In this document: positions 37,713 through 48,016 of the stretch, piece by piece
Layout of the letters: each line of letters opens with the position of its first letter
How positions within the stretch are numbered: the stretch's first letter is position 1
DNA from: Paraburkholderia acidisoli
GTDB lineage: Bacteria > Pseudomonadota > Gammaproteobacteria > Burkholderiales > Burkholderiaceae
Assembly (NCBI RefSeq): GCF_009789675.1
Contig: NZ_CP046913.1
Span: forward strand, 1,116,001 to 1,180,000
Length of the DNA stretch: 64,000 bases
Reading direction: 5' to 3'
Position numbers and translations under genes: made by a program
Notes under the pieces: generated by a model
The model's database searches: none
The model's input: the letters and a program-made list of their open reading frames with translations, nothing else
Told to the model about the DNA's origin: nothing

Positions 37713-39011
37713 ATGGATGTGATGTCGAGGGTTCGGATCGATCTGGACATCGTGAAACGGCTTGCGCGTTTCGCGGCGCGGCGCAGCCGCGAAGACCGTA
37801 TTCCGCAGGTCGCGGGCAGCCTCACGTTCACGACGCTGCTCTCGCTCGTGCCGCTCGCCACCGTCGCGTTCGCGCTCTTCACGGCGTTCCCGATCTTTGC
37901 TTCGTTTCAGGCTTCGCTGCAGGGCTTTCTCGCCGACCACCTGATGCCCGCGCAGATCAACAGCCAGATTTTCCTGTACCTGAACCAGTTCGCCTCGAAG
38001 GCCAAAGGCCTCACGACGATGGGGATGATCGTGCTGTTCGTCACCTCGGTCATGACGATGATGACGGTCGAGTCTGCCTTCAACGTGATCTGGCGCGTGC
38101 GCAAGGCACGTCCGTTCGCGCAACGCGTGCTCGTGTACTGGGCGATTCTCACGCTCGGGCCGATCTTGATCGGCGTGAGTCTCTCGATCTCGTCGTATGT
38201 GTTCACGCGCTCGGTCGCGATCGCCACCGAGCAGCACGTCTCGGGCGTGATCGACTGGATGCTGATGGGCGCGACGCTGCCGCTCACGGCCTTCGCGTTC
38301 ACGATTCTCTACATGTATCTGCCGAACACGCGCGTGCAGTGGCGCGACGCGCTCGTGGGCGGGATTGGCGCGGCCATTGCCTTCGAGCTGGCCAAGCGCG
38401 GTTTCGGCTATTACGTGCGGCGTATTCCCACGTATACCGCCGTGTACGGCGCCTTCGCGGCGGCGCCGCTGTTTCTGCTGTGGATGTATCTCAGCTGGTT
38501 CATCACGCTGGTGGGTGCGATGGTGACCTCTGCGCTGCCCGAAATCCGCACGGGCCGCTTCGACCGTCCGCGTTTTCCCGGCAGCGATCTGCTCGACGCG
38601 CTCGAACTGCTCGCGAGTCTCTCCGACACGCGCGAAGTGGGCGAACCCGGTCTCACTGCCGAGCAACTGGCGCAAACGCTGCGGCGCGATCTCGCGACGG
38701 TCATCCGTCTGATCCACGGCCTGGAGGAAGACCAGCTCGTGGCGCGGGTGGAAAACGCCGGCGCCAAGCCGTATTTCCTGCTGATCGGCAACCCGGCGCG
38801 CATTTCGGTCGCACGCCTTTTCGACCGTTTCGTGATCGACCGCGAGGAACTCGCCTACCAGCTCAAGTCGAGCGCCATCGACGCGCCCATGCTGCTCAAC
38901 GCGCTCAGCAACGACAAGCTTTCCGTTTCGCTGACTTCGCTGCTCGAAGCGCGGCGCGAACTCGCGCTCGCGGACGGCGCGCCGCCCGCGTTGCCGCATC
39001 CGGCGGCATAA
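37713..39011 (+). CDS. YihY/UPF0761 (former RNase BN) family inner-membrane protein
   Basis: A 432-residue protein with a six-TM YihY core (about 30-290), including AGSLTFTTLLSLVPLATVAFA, ESAFNVIWRV, and the loop RRIPTYTAVYGAFAAAPLFLLW. A soluble C-terminal region of about 140 residues looks like a winged-helix segment (LTAEQLAQTLRRDLATVIRL), common in betaproteobacterial members. The ATG at 37713 has GAGGAAGG upstream; a second ATG three codons later is possible. Old annotation as ribonuclease BN is not supported; function unknown. Confidence 0.88.
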   Translation: MDVMSRVRIDLDIVKRLARFAARRSREDRIPQVAGSLTFTTLLSLVPLATVAFALFTAFPIFASFQASLQGFLADHLMPAQINSQIFLYLNQFASKAKGLTTMGMIVLFVTSVMTMMTVESAFNVIWRVRKARPFAQRVLVYWAILTLGPILIGVSLSISSYVFTRSVAIATEQHVSGVIDWMLMGATLPLTAFAFTILYMYLPNTRVQWRDALVGGIGAAIAFELAKRGFGYYVRRIPTYTAVYGAFAAAPLFLLWMYLSWFITLVGAMVTSALPEIRTGRFDRPRFPGSDLLDALELLASLSDTREVGEPGLTAEQLAQTLRRDLATVIRLIHGLEEDQLVARVENAGAKPYFLLIGNPARISVARLFDRFVIDREELAYQLKSSAIDAPMLLNALSNDKLSVSLTSLLEARRELALADGAPPALPHPAA

Positions 39012-39193
39012 CGCGGCGTGCAGCGCGGCGCGCAGACATCGCGCGGTTTCTTGCCTGCCTATTGCGCGCCTTGCCCGTATCGCGAGAAGGCCGCACGGCA
39101 AGCGTCGTACTCCAAAGCAGCACGCCAAGCGACATACTCGGGAGAGGTACGGCCGGTGCGCGGCCAGCGCGTGCCACACCTGCGCGCCGCGCC

Positions 39194-39511
39194 CTACAGC
39201 GAGAGCTTCCCGCGACAGATATCCGCGAACATGACCCAGTCGCCCATCAAGCTGTAGATGGGGTGCCGGAACGTGGCCGGACGGTTCTTTTCGAACGCGA
39301 AGTGCCCGACCCACGCGAAGCCGTAGCCGCAGACCACGGCGGCGGGCAGCCAGAGCCAGTCGCCGGTGGCGATGGCCATGGCCACGCAGCCAATCACGCC
39401 GAGCGAGCCGATGAAATGCAGCCGCCGCGACATCAGGTTGGTGTGCTCGCTCAGATAGAACGGATAAAACTGCGCGAAGCTCGAAAACTGCTCGTGAGTG
39501 GCCGGATGCAT
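39194..39511 (-). CDS. DUF962 / Mpo1-like small membrane protein
   Basis: A 105-residue protein with two hydrophobic segments (about 33-48 and 52-68) and the DUF962 hallmark histidines: FYPFYLSEHTN, RRLHFIG and WVGHFAFEKNRPATFRHPIYSLMGD. The yeast relative Mpo1 is an iron-dependent dioxygenase of 2-hydroxy fatty acids; whether this applies in bacteria is inference. The ATG at 39511 follows GGGAGGGAG. Single gene between the convergent YihY gene and the hydrolase gene. Confidence 0.85.
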   Translation of the reverse strand: MHPATHEQFSSFAQFYPFYLSEHTNLMSRRLHFIGSLGVIGCVAMAIATGDWLWLPAAVVCGYGFAWVGHFAFEKNRPATFRHPIYSLMGDWVMFADICRGKLSL

Positions 39512-39631
39512 CGCTCCCTCCCTTCTGCGCGCGGCGCAGGACGCGTTGATTGCTGCACTAGACGCCATTTTCTTGCGATCCGAACGACCGTGCAACTCGG
39601 CCTAACGTCATAGGACGCTCGCACCGCAATC

Positions 39632-40471
39632 TCAATCGTTTTCTTGGCGCCGCGCGTGTTGCATGGCAAAGGCGTAGAGCGCGTCGAGCGTCGCGTCGGG
39701 TTGCTCGGTCATGAGCGCGTGGCCCGCATCGAGCGTGATGGTTTCCACGCGCGTGCCCGCCTGCGCGAGCGCATCGGCGAGGGCGCGGGCCGCGCGCGGC
39801 GGCGTCATCGCGTCGCGTTTGCCCACGATCAGGCGCACGGGGCAGCGCACCCTGGCCGCGCTCGCGAGGCCATCGGCGTAAGCGTTGCAGGCCGCGAAAT
39901 CGGCATGGAACAACTGCGGCGCGCCGCGCGCGGCCACGCGTTCCATCAACCGCTGGTTCACGCCACGCAGCCAGAAACCGGGGCCGGGGCTCGAGGGTTT
40001 CGCCGCAAGCGTGGAATGCGACCAGGCGTTGACGAGCGCGATGGCCTCGGGTTCGCGTTCGCGCGCGGCTTCGAGCAACGCGGGCGAGACCGTCATCGGG
40101 AACGCCGTGGCCAGCAGCGCCAGCGCCTGGGCGCGTTCGGGGTGGCGCGCCGCGAATTCGAGCGCGACGAGCGAGCCCATGCTGTGGCCCGCGACGAACG
40201 CGCGCGGCGCCTGCAACGCGTCGAGCAACGCCGCGAGCCAGTCGGCCAGCGCGCCGATGCTCGTGAGCGCCGGTCCCGCGCTGCGCGAGTGGCCGGGCAA
40301 GTCGACGGCCAGCACGTTGTAGCCGTGATTCGCGAAGTAGCGCGACTGCAATCCCCACACGCTGTGGTCGTGCTGTGCGCCGTGCACGAACACGGCGAAC
40401 GGCAACGCCGCATCGATCGCGTGCGCGGCGGTATAGACATAGGCCGGACGGCCGGCGACGTCGACGATCAT
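39632..40471 (-). CDS. Alpha/beta hydrolase translationally coupled to metY
   Basis: A 279-residue serine hydrolase of the alpha/beta fold: oxyanion region VFVHGAQHDH, nucleophile elbow GHSMG (Ser97), acid Asp near 220 (GKRDAMTPP) and His near 252 (LDAGHALM). No signal peptide. The start at 40471 overlaps the metY stop by 4 bp (ATGA) and has AAGGAGG inside metY. The tight coupling suggests a role with O-acetylhomoserine or methionine metabolism, but it is not a MetX: the length is short and MetX motifs are absent. Substrate unknown. Confidence 0.86.
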   Translation of the reverse strand: MIVDVAGRPAYVYTAAHAIDAALPFAVFVHGAQHDHSVWGLQSRYFANHGYNVLAVDLPGHSRSAGPALTSIGALADWLAALLDALQAPRAFVAGHSMGSLVALEFAARHPERAQALALLATAFPMTVSPALLEAAREREPEAIALVNAWSHSTLAAKPSSPGPGFWLRGVNQRLMERVAARGAPQLFHADFAACNAYADGLASAARVRCPVRLIVGKRDAMTPPRAARALADALAQAGTRVETITLDAGHALMTEQPDATLDALYAFAMQHARRQEND

Positions 40472-41781
40472 GACGCCTCCTTCGCGCTGTTTTTTTGCGA
40501 AGCCTTGAGCGCGCGCTTGAGGTCGTCGACGAGATCGGCGGGATCTTCGAGGCCGATCGACAGCCGGATCGTGCCCTCGGCAATGCCGGCGGCGGCGAGC
40601 GCGGCCGCGTCCATGCGGAAATGCGTGGTGGAGGCCGGGTGGATCACGAGCGAGCGGGCGTCGCCCACGTTGGCGAGATGCGAGAACAGCGTGAGCGATT
40701 CGATGAAGCGTTTGCCCGCGGTGCGTCCGCCGCGCAGGTTGAAACTGAACACGGCGCCCGCGCCGCGCGGCAGCAGACGCTGGGCGAGCGCGTAGTCGGG
40801 ATGTTCCGGCAACTCGGGCCACGCGACCGACTCCACGGTCTCGTGCGTCACCAGAAATTCGACGATACGGCGCGCGTTCGCCACATGCCGCTCCATGCGC
40901 AGCGGCAGCGTCTCGATGCCTTGCAGCAGCTGCCACGCCGCCTGCGGGTGCAGGCAGGCGCCAAAGTCGCGCAGGCCTTCGCGGCGCGCGCGCAGCAGGA
41001 AGGGCGCGACCGTGCTTTCCTCGCTGAACACCATGTCGTGAAAGCCCGCGTAGGGCTCGGTGAGTTCGGGGAAGCGGCCGGACGCGTCGAAGTCGAAGCG
41101 GCCGCCATCCACGAGCACGCCGCCGATCGTGTTGCCGTGGCCGCCGAGGAATTTCGTGGCCGAGTGATAGACGAGATCGGCGCCATGCTCGAACGGGCGC
41201 AGCAGATACGGCGTCGTGAAGGTCGAGTCGACGAGCAGCGGCACGCCGTGCGCATGCGCGATCTCGCTCACGGCTTCGATATCGAGCACGTCGAGCCCCG
41301 GATTGCCGAGCGTTTCGCCGAACAGCAGGCGCGTATTGGGCCGCAGCGCCGCGCGCCACGCCGCGAGATCGCCGGGCTTCACGAAGGTCGTCTCGATGCC
41401 GAAGCGGCGCAGCGTGTAGTGCAGCAGATTGTGCGAGCCGCCATAGAGCGCGCTCGACGCGACGATGTGCGAGCCCGCGCCCATCAGCGTGGCGATGGCG
41501 AGATGCAGGGCCGCCTGGCCGCTGGCCGTGCCGATCGCGCCCGCGCCGCCTTCGAGCGCGGCCACGCGTTCCTCGAACACGGCCACGGTCGGGTTCGAAA
41601 TGCGCGAATACACGTGACCCGCGCGCTCCATGTTGAAGAGCGCGGCGGCGTGGTCGGTGTCGCGAAACGAGAACGAGGTGGTGAGGTAGATCGGCGTCGC
41701 GCGGGCGCCGGTGGCGGGGTCGGGCGCGGCGCCGGCATGCAGCGCGAGCGTGTCGAAACGGGTGTCGGGCGTCGAGGACAT
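40468..41781 (-). CDS. metY: O-acetylhomoserine sulfhydrylase (MetY)
   Basis: PLP enzyme making homocysteine from O-acetylhomoserine and sulfide (or methionine from methanethiol). The 437-residue Cys/Met-metabolism family protein has Tyr59 and Arg61 region YSRISNPT, GTASGQAAL, DSTFTTPYLLRPFEHGADLV, and the PLP lysine in SATKFLGG (Lys210). Length matches MetY (about 430) rather than cystathionine enzymes (about 390). A terminator-like hairpin with T tract lies 120-150 bp upstream on the same strand, suggesting leader control. Confidence 0.92.
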   Translation of the reverse strand: MSSTPDTRFDTLALHAGAAPDPATGARATPIYLTTSFSFRDTDHAAALFNMERAGHVYSRISNPTVAVFEERVAALEGGAGAIGTASGQAALHLAIATLMGAGSHIVASSALYGGSHNLLHYTLRRFGIETTFVKPGDLAAWRAALRPNTRLLFGETLGNPGLDVLDIEAVSEIAHAHGVPLLVDSTFTTPYLLRPFEHGADLVYHSATKFLGGHGNTIGGVLVDGGRFDFDASGRFPELTEPYAGFHDMVFSEESTVAPFLLRARREGLRDFGACLHPQAAWQLLQGIETLPLRMERHVANARRIVEFLVTHETVESVAWPELPEHPDYALAQRLLPRGAGAVFSFNLRGGRTAGKRFIESLTLFSHLANVGDARSLVIHPASTTHFRMDAAALAAAGIAEGTIRLSIGLEDPADLVDDLKRALKASQKNSAKEAS

Positions 41782-41899
41782 CGGGCGGCTCGGCCGGCGC
41801 GAACCGGCGCAGGGTTCAGGGTGTTGGCCATCCTACACCGGCGGCCGGACGCAGACGCGCGATCCAGGGGTTTTTCGGGACGGATGCCTGCCGATGAAA

Positions 41900-41928
41900 A
41901 ACTGGCCATCCGGCCAGGATCGCCAGTT
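41900..41928 (-). terminator. Terminator-like hairpin in the metY leader (possible attenuator)
   Basis: Nested inverted repeat: AACTGGC (41900-41906) with GCCAGTT (41922-41928), a C/C mismatch, then ATCC/GGAT around the loop GGCCA. Read on the minus strand the stem is followed by TTT, giving five T in a row, as in an intrinsic terminator. It lies about 120 bp upstream of the metY ATG, so readthrough could be regulated. Confidence 0.5.
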
Positions 41929-42071
41929 CCGAAGAGCCCAATAGAGGACCATTTCCGTCGCGGTAAAAACGCGCGGAACCCCGCGCCACGGGCACTCTGC
42001 GGGCTTGCGCGAGCGTTGCGCGACTTTCCTTTTGAGGCTCTTTCCGCTAGGATCGAAAACAGGTAGGTATC

Positions 42072-42103
42072 TTTGCAACATCCCCCCTTTGCAACATCCC
42101 CCC
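42072..42103. repeat. Two tandem copies of a 16-bp C-rich unit
   Basis: TTTGCAACATCCCCCC occurs at 42072-42087 and again at 42088-42103, identical. It lies about 100 bp upstream of the CBS-domain gene. Origin by replication slippage is likely; a regulatory role is possible. Confidence 0.85.
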
Positions 42104-42202
42104 ATTACTCGCGGCATTTCGGCGTTCATCGGCAGATCCAGGCATCTCGAACCCCGCAAGCGGGCCCGCCACGCCGGCGAACGTCACGACAGGAGCCTCA
42201 TC

Positions 42203-42655
42203 ATGCGCGTAAGCGACATTCTCAAGGTCAAGGGCAACACGCTCTATACCGTAACGCCTGAAACCTCGCTGCACGACGCCGTCAACACCATGGCCGAGCG
42301 CGACATCGGTTCGCTCGTGGTCATGGAATACGGCGACCTCGTGGGCATGCTCACGTTTCGCGAGGTCATCGTCACGCTGCGCGCGAACGGCGGCAGCGTG
42401 GGTACCACGACCATCCGCAAGGTCATGGACGATCACCCCATCACCTGCACGCCGGAAACCGAGGTGGACGAAGTGCGCCGCATGATGCTCGAACATCACG
42501 TGCGCTATCTGCCGGTCATGGAAAGCCGCTCGCTCATGGGCGTGATCTCGTTCTACGACGTCGCCAAAGCCGTGGTGGAGGCGCAGGGTTTCGAGAACAA
42601 GCTGCTCAAGGCCTATATCCGCGACTGGCCGGAAGAGCAGGAATCCACGGGCTGA
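42203..42655 (+). CDS. Tandem CBS-domain protein
   Basis: A 150-residue cytosolic protein made of two CBS domains (about 5-62 and 70-130), each with the pattern VMEYGDLVGMLTFREVI and VMESRSLMGVISFYDVAKAV. Such modules bind AMP, ATP or SAM and sense energy state or bind partners. The ATG at 42203 follows CAGGAGCC; the frame is open upstream without a better start. It stands alone with its own terminator. Partner and ligand unknown. Confidence 0.9.
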   Translation: MRVSDILKVKGNTLYTVTPETSLHDAVNTMAERDIGSLVVMEYGDLVGMLTFREVIVTLRANGGSVGTTTIRKVMDDHPITCTPETEVDEVRRMMLEHHVRYLPVMESRSLMGVISFYDVAKAVVEAQGFENKLLKAYIRDWPEEQESTG

Positions 42656-42681
42656 GCCAGCTTCCCCGTTTCGGACCAGCG

Positions 42682-42710
42682 GAAAAAGCGCGCGCCAGGC
42701 GCGCTTTTTC
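42682..42710 (+). terminator. Intrinsic terminator after the CBS gene
   Basis: Perfect 12-bp stem GAAAAAGCGCGC (42682-42693) / GCGCGCTTTTTC (42699-42710), loop GCCAG. Located 27 bp after the stop codon. Confidence 0.9.
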
Positions 42711-42770
42711 GCGTCTGGGGCCTGTCGTTTCCTGCCGTTTTGTTCCGCTTTCGTCACTTCCTTTTCACCG

Positions 42771-44759
42771 ATGAGCGATAGACCGATGCCCGCCGCGCCC
42801 GAAACCCACGCCGAGGAACGCGCCGCGCCAGCCCACGCCGCCCGCGAGCCTGCTTCGCAATTCGCGCTGTTGCGCGAACGCCGTTTCGCCCCGTTTTTCT
42901 GGACCCAGTTTCTCGGGGCGATGAACGACAACGTCTTCAAGATCGGTTTTACGTCGCTCGTCACGTATCAGGCCGCGCGCTTCTCCGGCGTCGATCCGAA
43001 AACCGTCGCGTTTCTGATCTCGGCGATCTTCATCGTGCCGTTCGTGCTGTTTTCGGCAACCTCGGGCCAGGTCGCCGACAAGTTCGACAAGGCCACGCTC
43101 ACGCGCTGGGTCAAGACCTTCGAGATCGTGGTGATGCTGATCGGCGCGGCCGGTTTCTGGCTGCACAGCGCGCCGCTGCTCTACGCATGCACTTTCCTCA
43201 TGGGCGTGCATTCCACCGTGTTCGGGCCGGTGAAGTACGCCTATCTGCCCCAGCGGCTCGCGCCCGAGGAACTGGTGGGCGGCAACGGGCTCGTCGAAAT
43301 GGGCACGTTCGTCGCGATCCTCATTGGCACGATCGTGGGCGGCGTGGCGGCGGGAATCGGTGCGAACGACGCGGTTTCGGCGGGCACGCCGCCCGGCGCC
43401 TGGTGGCTCGGCGGCATGTGCATCGCGATCGCGCTGGCGGGGCGGGTGGCCTCGGCGTTCGTGCCGCCGTGCGAGCCCTCGCAGCCGGGCTTGCGCATCA
43501 ACTGGAATCCGTTCTCGGAAACCTGGCGCAACCTGCGTCTCGCGCGCGGCAATCGCACCGTGTTTCTGAGCCTGCTCGGCATTTCGTGGCTGTGGTTCGT
43601 GGGCGCGACGTTTCTCTCGTCGTTCTTCAATTTCGCCAAGGACGTGATGTCCGCCAACGCCGACGTCGTGACCGTGCTGCTCGCGATGTTCTCGCTCGGC
43701 ATCGGCCTGGGTTCGCTGCTGTGCGAACGGCTGTCGCGGCGGCGTATCGAAATCGGGCTGGTGCCGCTCGGCTCGCTCGGCATGAGCGTGTTCGGCATCG
43801 ACCTGTTCTTCGCGAGCCATGGCTTGCCGCGCGCGCCGCATCTGCTTTCGGTGGGCGAGTTCCTGGGCGCGGCCGCGCACTGGCGCGTGCTCGCGGACCT
43901 GTTCCTGCTCGCCATGTTCGGCGGCTTCTACAGCGTGCCGCTCTATGCGCTGATCCAGAGTCGCAGCGCGCCGAGCCATCGCGCGCGCATCATCGCCGCG
44001 AACAACATCCTCAACTCGCTGTTCATGATCGTGTCTTCGCTGATGGCGATGGCGCTGACCTCGGCGGGCGTCGGCATTCCGGGCATTTTCCTCACAACGG
44101 CGCTGCTCAATATCGTGGTCGCGGCCTACATTTACGCGCTCGTGCCCGAGTTTCTGCTGCGTTTCATCGCTTGGCTGCTCGTGCATACGGTGTATCGCGT
44201 GCGTCTCGTGCATACGGAGCGCATTCCCGCCGAAGGTGGCGCGGTGCTGGTCTGCAATCACGTGAGTTTCGTCGATGCCATCGTCATCATGGCCGAGAGC
44301 CCGCGGCCGATCCGCTTCGTGATGGATCACCGCATCTTCCGTACGCCGTTCTTCGGCTGGGTGTTCCGGCATGCGAAGGCAATCCCGATCGCGCCCGCGC
44401 ACGAAGACCCCAAGGCGCTTGCCGCGGCGTACGAAGCCTGCGCGGCCGCGCTGGCCGAAGGCGATCTCGTTTGCATCTTTCCCGAAGGCAAGCTCACGCG
44501 CACGGGCGACATGAATCCGTTTCGCCACGGCGTGTCGGAGATTCTCGCGCGCGCATCCGTGCCCGTGATTCCCATGGCGTTGCGCGGATTGTGGGGCAGC
44601 GCGTTTTCGCGTCACGCGGCTTCGGGGCAGGAGCGGCCGGTGCGGCGCGGCCTCACGAGCCGGCTGACGCTGGCGGTGGGTGAGCCGATTCCCGCCGCCG
44701 ATGCCACGCTCGAACGTTTGCAGCAAACGGTGGCGGAGTTGCGCGGGGCGCGTCGCTGA
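42771..44759 (+). CDS. Fused lysophospholipid transporter (LplT-like MFS) and 1-acylglycerol-3-phosphate acyltransferase
   Basis: A 662-residue fusion. Residues about 35-455 are a 12-TM MFS domain resembling LplT (FFWTQFLGAMNDNVFKIGF; ATSGQVADKFDKATLTRW). Residues about 475-660 are a PlsC-type acyltransferase with the HX4D motif NHVSFVD (His497, Asp502) and FPEGK (570-574). In E. coli the analogous activities are the separate LplT and the Aas acyltransferase/synthetase; here the C-terminal acyl-ACP synthetase part of Aas is missing. Probably flips lysophospholipid inward and re-acylates it at the inner membrane. RBS is not strong. Confidence 0.88.
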   Translation: MSDRPMPAAPETHAEERAAPAHAAREPASQFALLRERRFAPFFWTQFLGAMNDNVFKIGFTSLVTYQAARFSGVDPKTVAFLISAIFIVPFVLFSATSGQVADKFDKATLTRWVKTFEIVVMLIGAAGFWLHSAPLLYACTFLMGVHSTVFGPVKYAYLPQRLAPEELVGGNGLVEMGTFVAILIGTIVGGVAAGIGANDAVSAGTPPGAWWLGGMCIAIALAGRVASAFVPPCEPSQPGLRINWNPFSETWRNLRLARGNRTVFLSLLGISWLWFVGATFLSSFFNFAKDVMSANADVVTVLLAMFSLGIGLGSLLCERLSRRRIEIGLVPLGSLGMSVFGIDLFFASHGLPRAPHLLSVGEFLGAAAHWRVLADLFLLAMFGGFYSVPLYALIQSRSAPSHRARIIAANNILNSLFMIVSSLMAMALTSAGVGIPGIFLTTALLNIVVAAYIYALVPEFLLRFIAWLLVHTVYRVRLVHTERIPAEGGAVLVCNHVSFVDAIVIMAESPRPIRFVMDHRIFRTPFFGWVFRHAKAIPIAPAHEDPKALAAAYEACAAALAEGDLVCIFPEGKLTRTGDMNPFRHGVSEILARASVPVIPMALRGLWGSAFSRHAASGQERPVRRGLTSRLTLAVGEPIPAADATLERLQQTVAELRGARR

Positions 44760-44947
44760 GGGGATCCCGAGAGGGCGCCGAGCGTCGCGCGGCCGATGGC
44801 GTAGGCATCGGCATCAACGTGCGCGGTGCGGCGGTCTGGCGAACGCAAACCCACGTGTGGTGCGGCTTTGCCCGACCAGCCGGTCGGGCGTGAGACCGCG
44901 CAGGCTGGCATAATGTCGGATTCCCCGATTCACTTTGGACGACCGCC

Positions 44948-46048
44948 ATGTCCGGCAACACGCTCGGTACGCTTTTCACCGTCACCACTTTCGGCGAATC
45001 CCACGGGCCGGCCATCGGCTGCGTCATCGACGGTTGCCCGCCGGGACTGTCGCTCACCGAAGCCGACATCCAGATCGATCTCGATCGCCGTCGCCCCGGC
45101 ACCTCGCGTCACGTCACGCAGCGCCAGGAAGCGGATCAGGTCGAGATTCTCTCGGGCGTGTTCGAGGGCAAGACAACCGGCACGCCCATCGCGCTCCTGA
45201 TCCGCAACACCGACCAGCGCAGCAAGGACTACGGCAACATCGTCGAAACCTTCCGCCCCGGTCACGCCGATTACACCTACTGGCAGAAGTACGGCATTCG
45301 CGACTATCGCGGCGGCGGCCGCTCGTCGGCGCGCCTCACGGCACCCACGGTCGCGGCGGGCGCGGTGGCGAAGAAGTGGTTGCGCGAACGCTTCGGCGTG
45401 GAAGTGCGCGGCTACATGCGTTCGCTCGGCGAGATCGACGTGCCGTTCGTGAGCTGGGAGCACGTGCACGAGAATCCGTTCTTCGTGCCCAACGCCGAAG
45501 TCGTGCCGCAGCTCGAAGACTACATGGACGCATTGCGGAAGGATGGCGACTCGATCGGCGCGCGCGTGAACGTGGTGGCGAGCGGCGTGCCCGTGGGCTG
45601 GGGCGAGCCGCTGTTCGACCGCCTCGACGCCGATATCGCGCACGCGATGATGGGCATCAACGCGGTGAAGGGCGTCGAGATCGGCGCGGGCTTCGCGAGC
45701 GTGGCGCAGCGCGGCTCGGTGCATGGCGACGAACTCACGCCCAACGGTTTCCACGGCAATCACGCGGGTGGCGTGCTCGGCGGCATTTCGACGGGCCAGG
45801 ACATCACCGTCTCGGTCGCGATCAAGCCCACTTCGAGCATTCGCACGCCGCGCCGCTCGATCGACAAGTCGGGCGCGCCCGCCACGGTCGAGACGTTCGG
45901 CCGCCACGATCCGTGCGTGGGCATTCGCGCCACGCCGATCGCCGAAGCCATGCTCGCGCTCGTGCTGATCGATCACGCGTTGCGTCACCGCGCGCAGAAC
46001 GGCGACGTGGTCGTGGCCACGCCGAAGATCGCGGCCAGCGACGAATAA
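44948..46048 (+). CDS. aroC: Chorismate synthase
   Basis: Last step of the shikimate pathway: EPSP to chorismate using reduced FMN. The 366-residue protein has the three PROSITE-type regions: [18 protein letters not shown] (residues 16-33), [20 protein letters not shown] (about 124-143) and [17 protein letters not shown] near 316-332. Length is typical. Strong terminator downstream at 46092-46130. It does not appear to share a transcript with the upstream fusion gene (188-bp gap). Confidence 0.97.
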   Translation: MSGNTLGTLFTVTTFGESHGPAIGCVIDGCPPGLSLTEADIQIDLDRRRPGTSRHVTQRQEADQVEILSGVFEGKTTGTPIALLIRNTDQRSKDYGNIVETFRPGHADYTYWQKYGIRDYRGGGRSSARLTAPTVAAGAVAKKWLRERFGVEVRGYMRSLGEIDVPFVSWEHVHENPFFVPNAEVVPQLEDYMDALRKDGDSIGARVNVVASGVPVGWGEPLFDRLDADIAHAMMGINAVKGVEIGAGFASVAQRGSVHGDELTPNGFHGNHAGGVLGGISTGQDITVSVAIKPTSSIRTPRRSIDKSGAPATVETFGRHDPCVGIRATPIAEAMLALVLIDHALRHRAQNGDVVVATPKIAASDE

Positions 46049-46091
46049 GGCCGCGGCCGTTTCCCGCGTCGAACAGACGGCGCACCAATGC

Positions 46092-46130
46092 AAAAAAGCC
46101 GCTCCGGTCTCTCAACCGAAGCGGCTTTTT
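46092..46130. terminator. Bidirectional intrinsic terminator between aroC and the ETF-QO gene
   Basis: A-tract plus GCCGCT on the left pairs with AGCGGC plus T-tract on the right (AAAAAAGCCGCT / AAGCGGCTTTTT), with an extended CGGT/ACCG inner stem. It separates convergent genes. Confidence 0.9.
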
Positions 46131-46166
46131 CATCTCGACTTCCGAACGGCGCTTACCGGTGCGCGC

Positions 46167-47840
<1,674 letters not shown>

Positions 47841-48016
47841 CAAAGCTCCTCTTGCTATTAGAATGCTTTTTTCGGGTTCGTATTGTCGGGGAACGTCTCC
47901 CATGTCGCAACCCAACCGGCGTATATTCGCACGATCGTGCTATTCTATGCCGCTTAATTTCGCTTGGCTGTCACGCCGCGGTCTGGCGCTTTTTGACTAC
48001 TGAACAGGAACCGGAA

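Larger units (their letters stand above)
41782..42202. other. Divergent metY / CBS-protein intergenic region
   Basis: About 420 bp without a confident gene. It holds the metY leader with the hairpin at 41900-41928, a 39-residue minus-strand ORF (41952-41833) that spans that hairpin, and the 16-bp tandem repeat at 42072-42103 before the CBS gene. No clear promoters were found. Confidence 0.5.
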
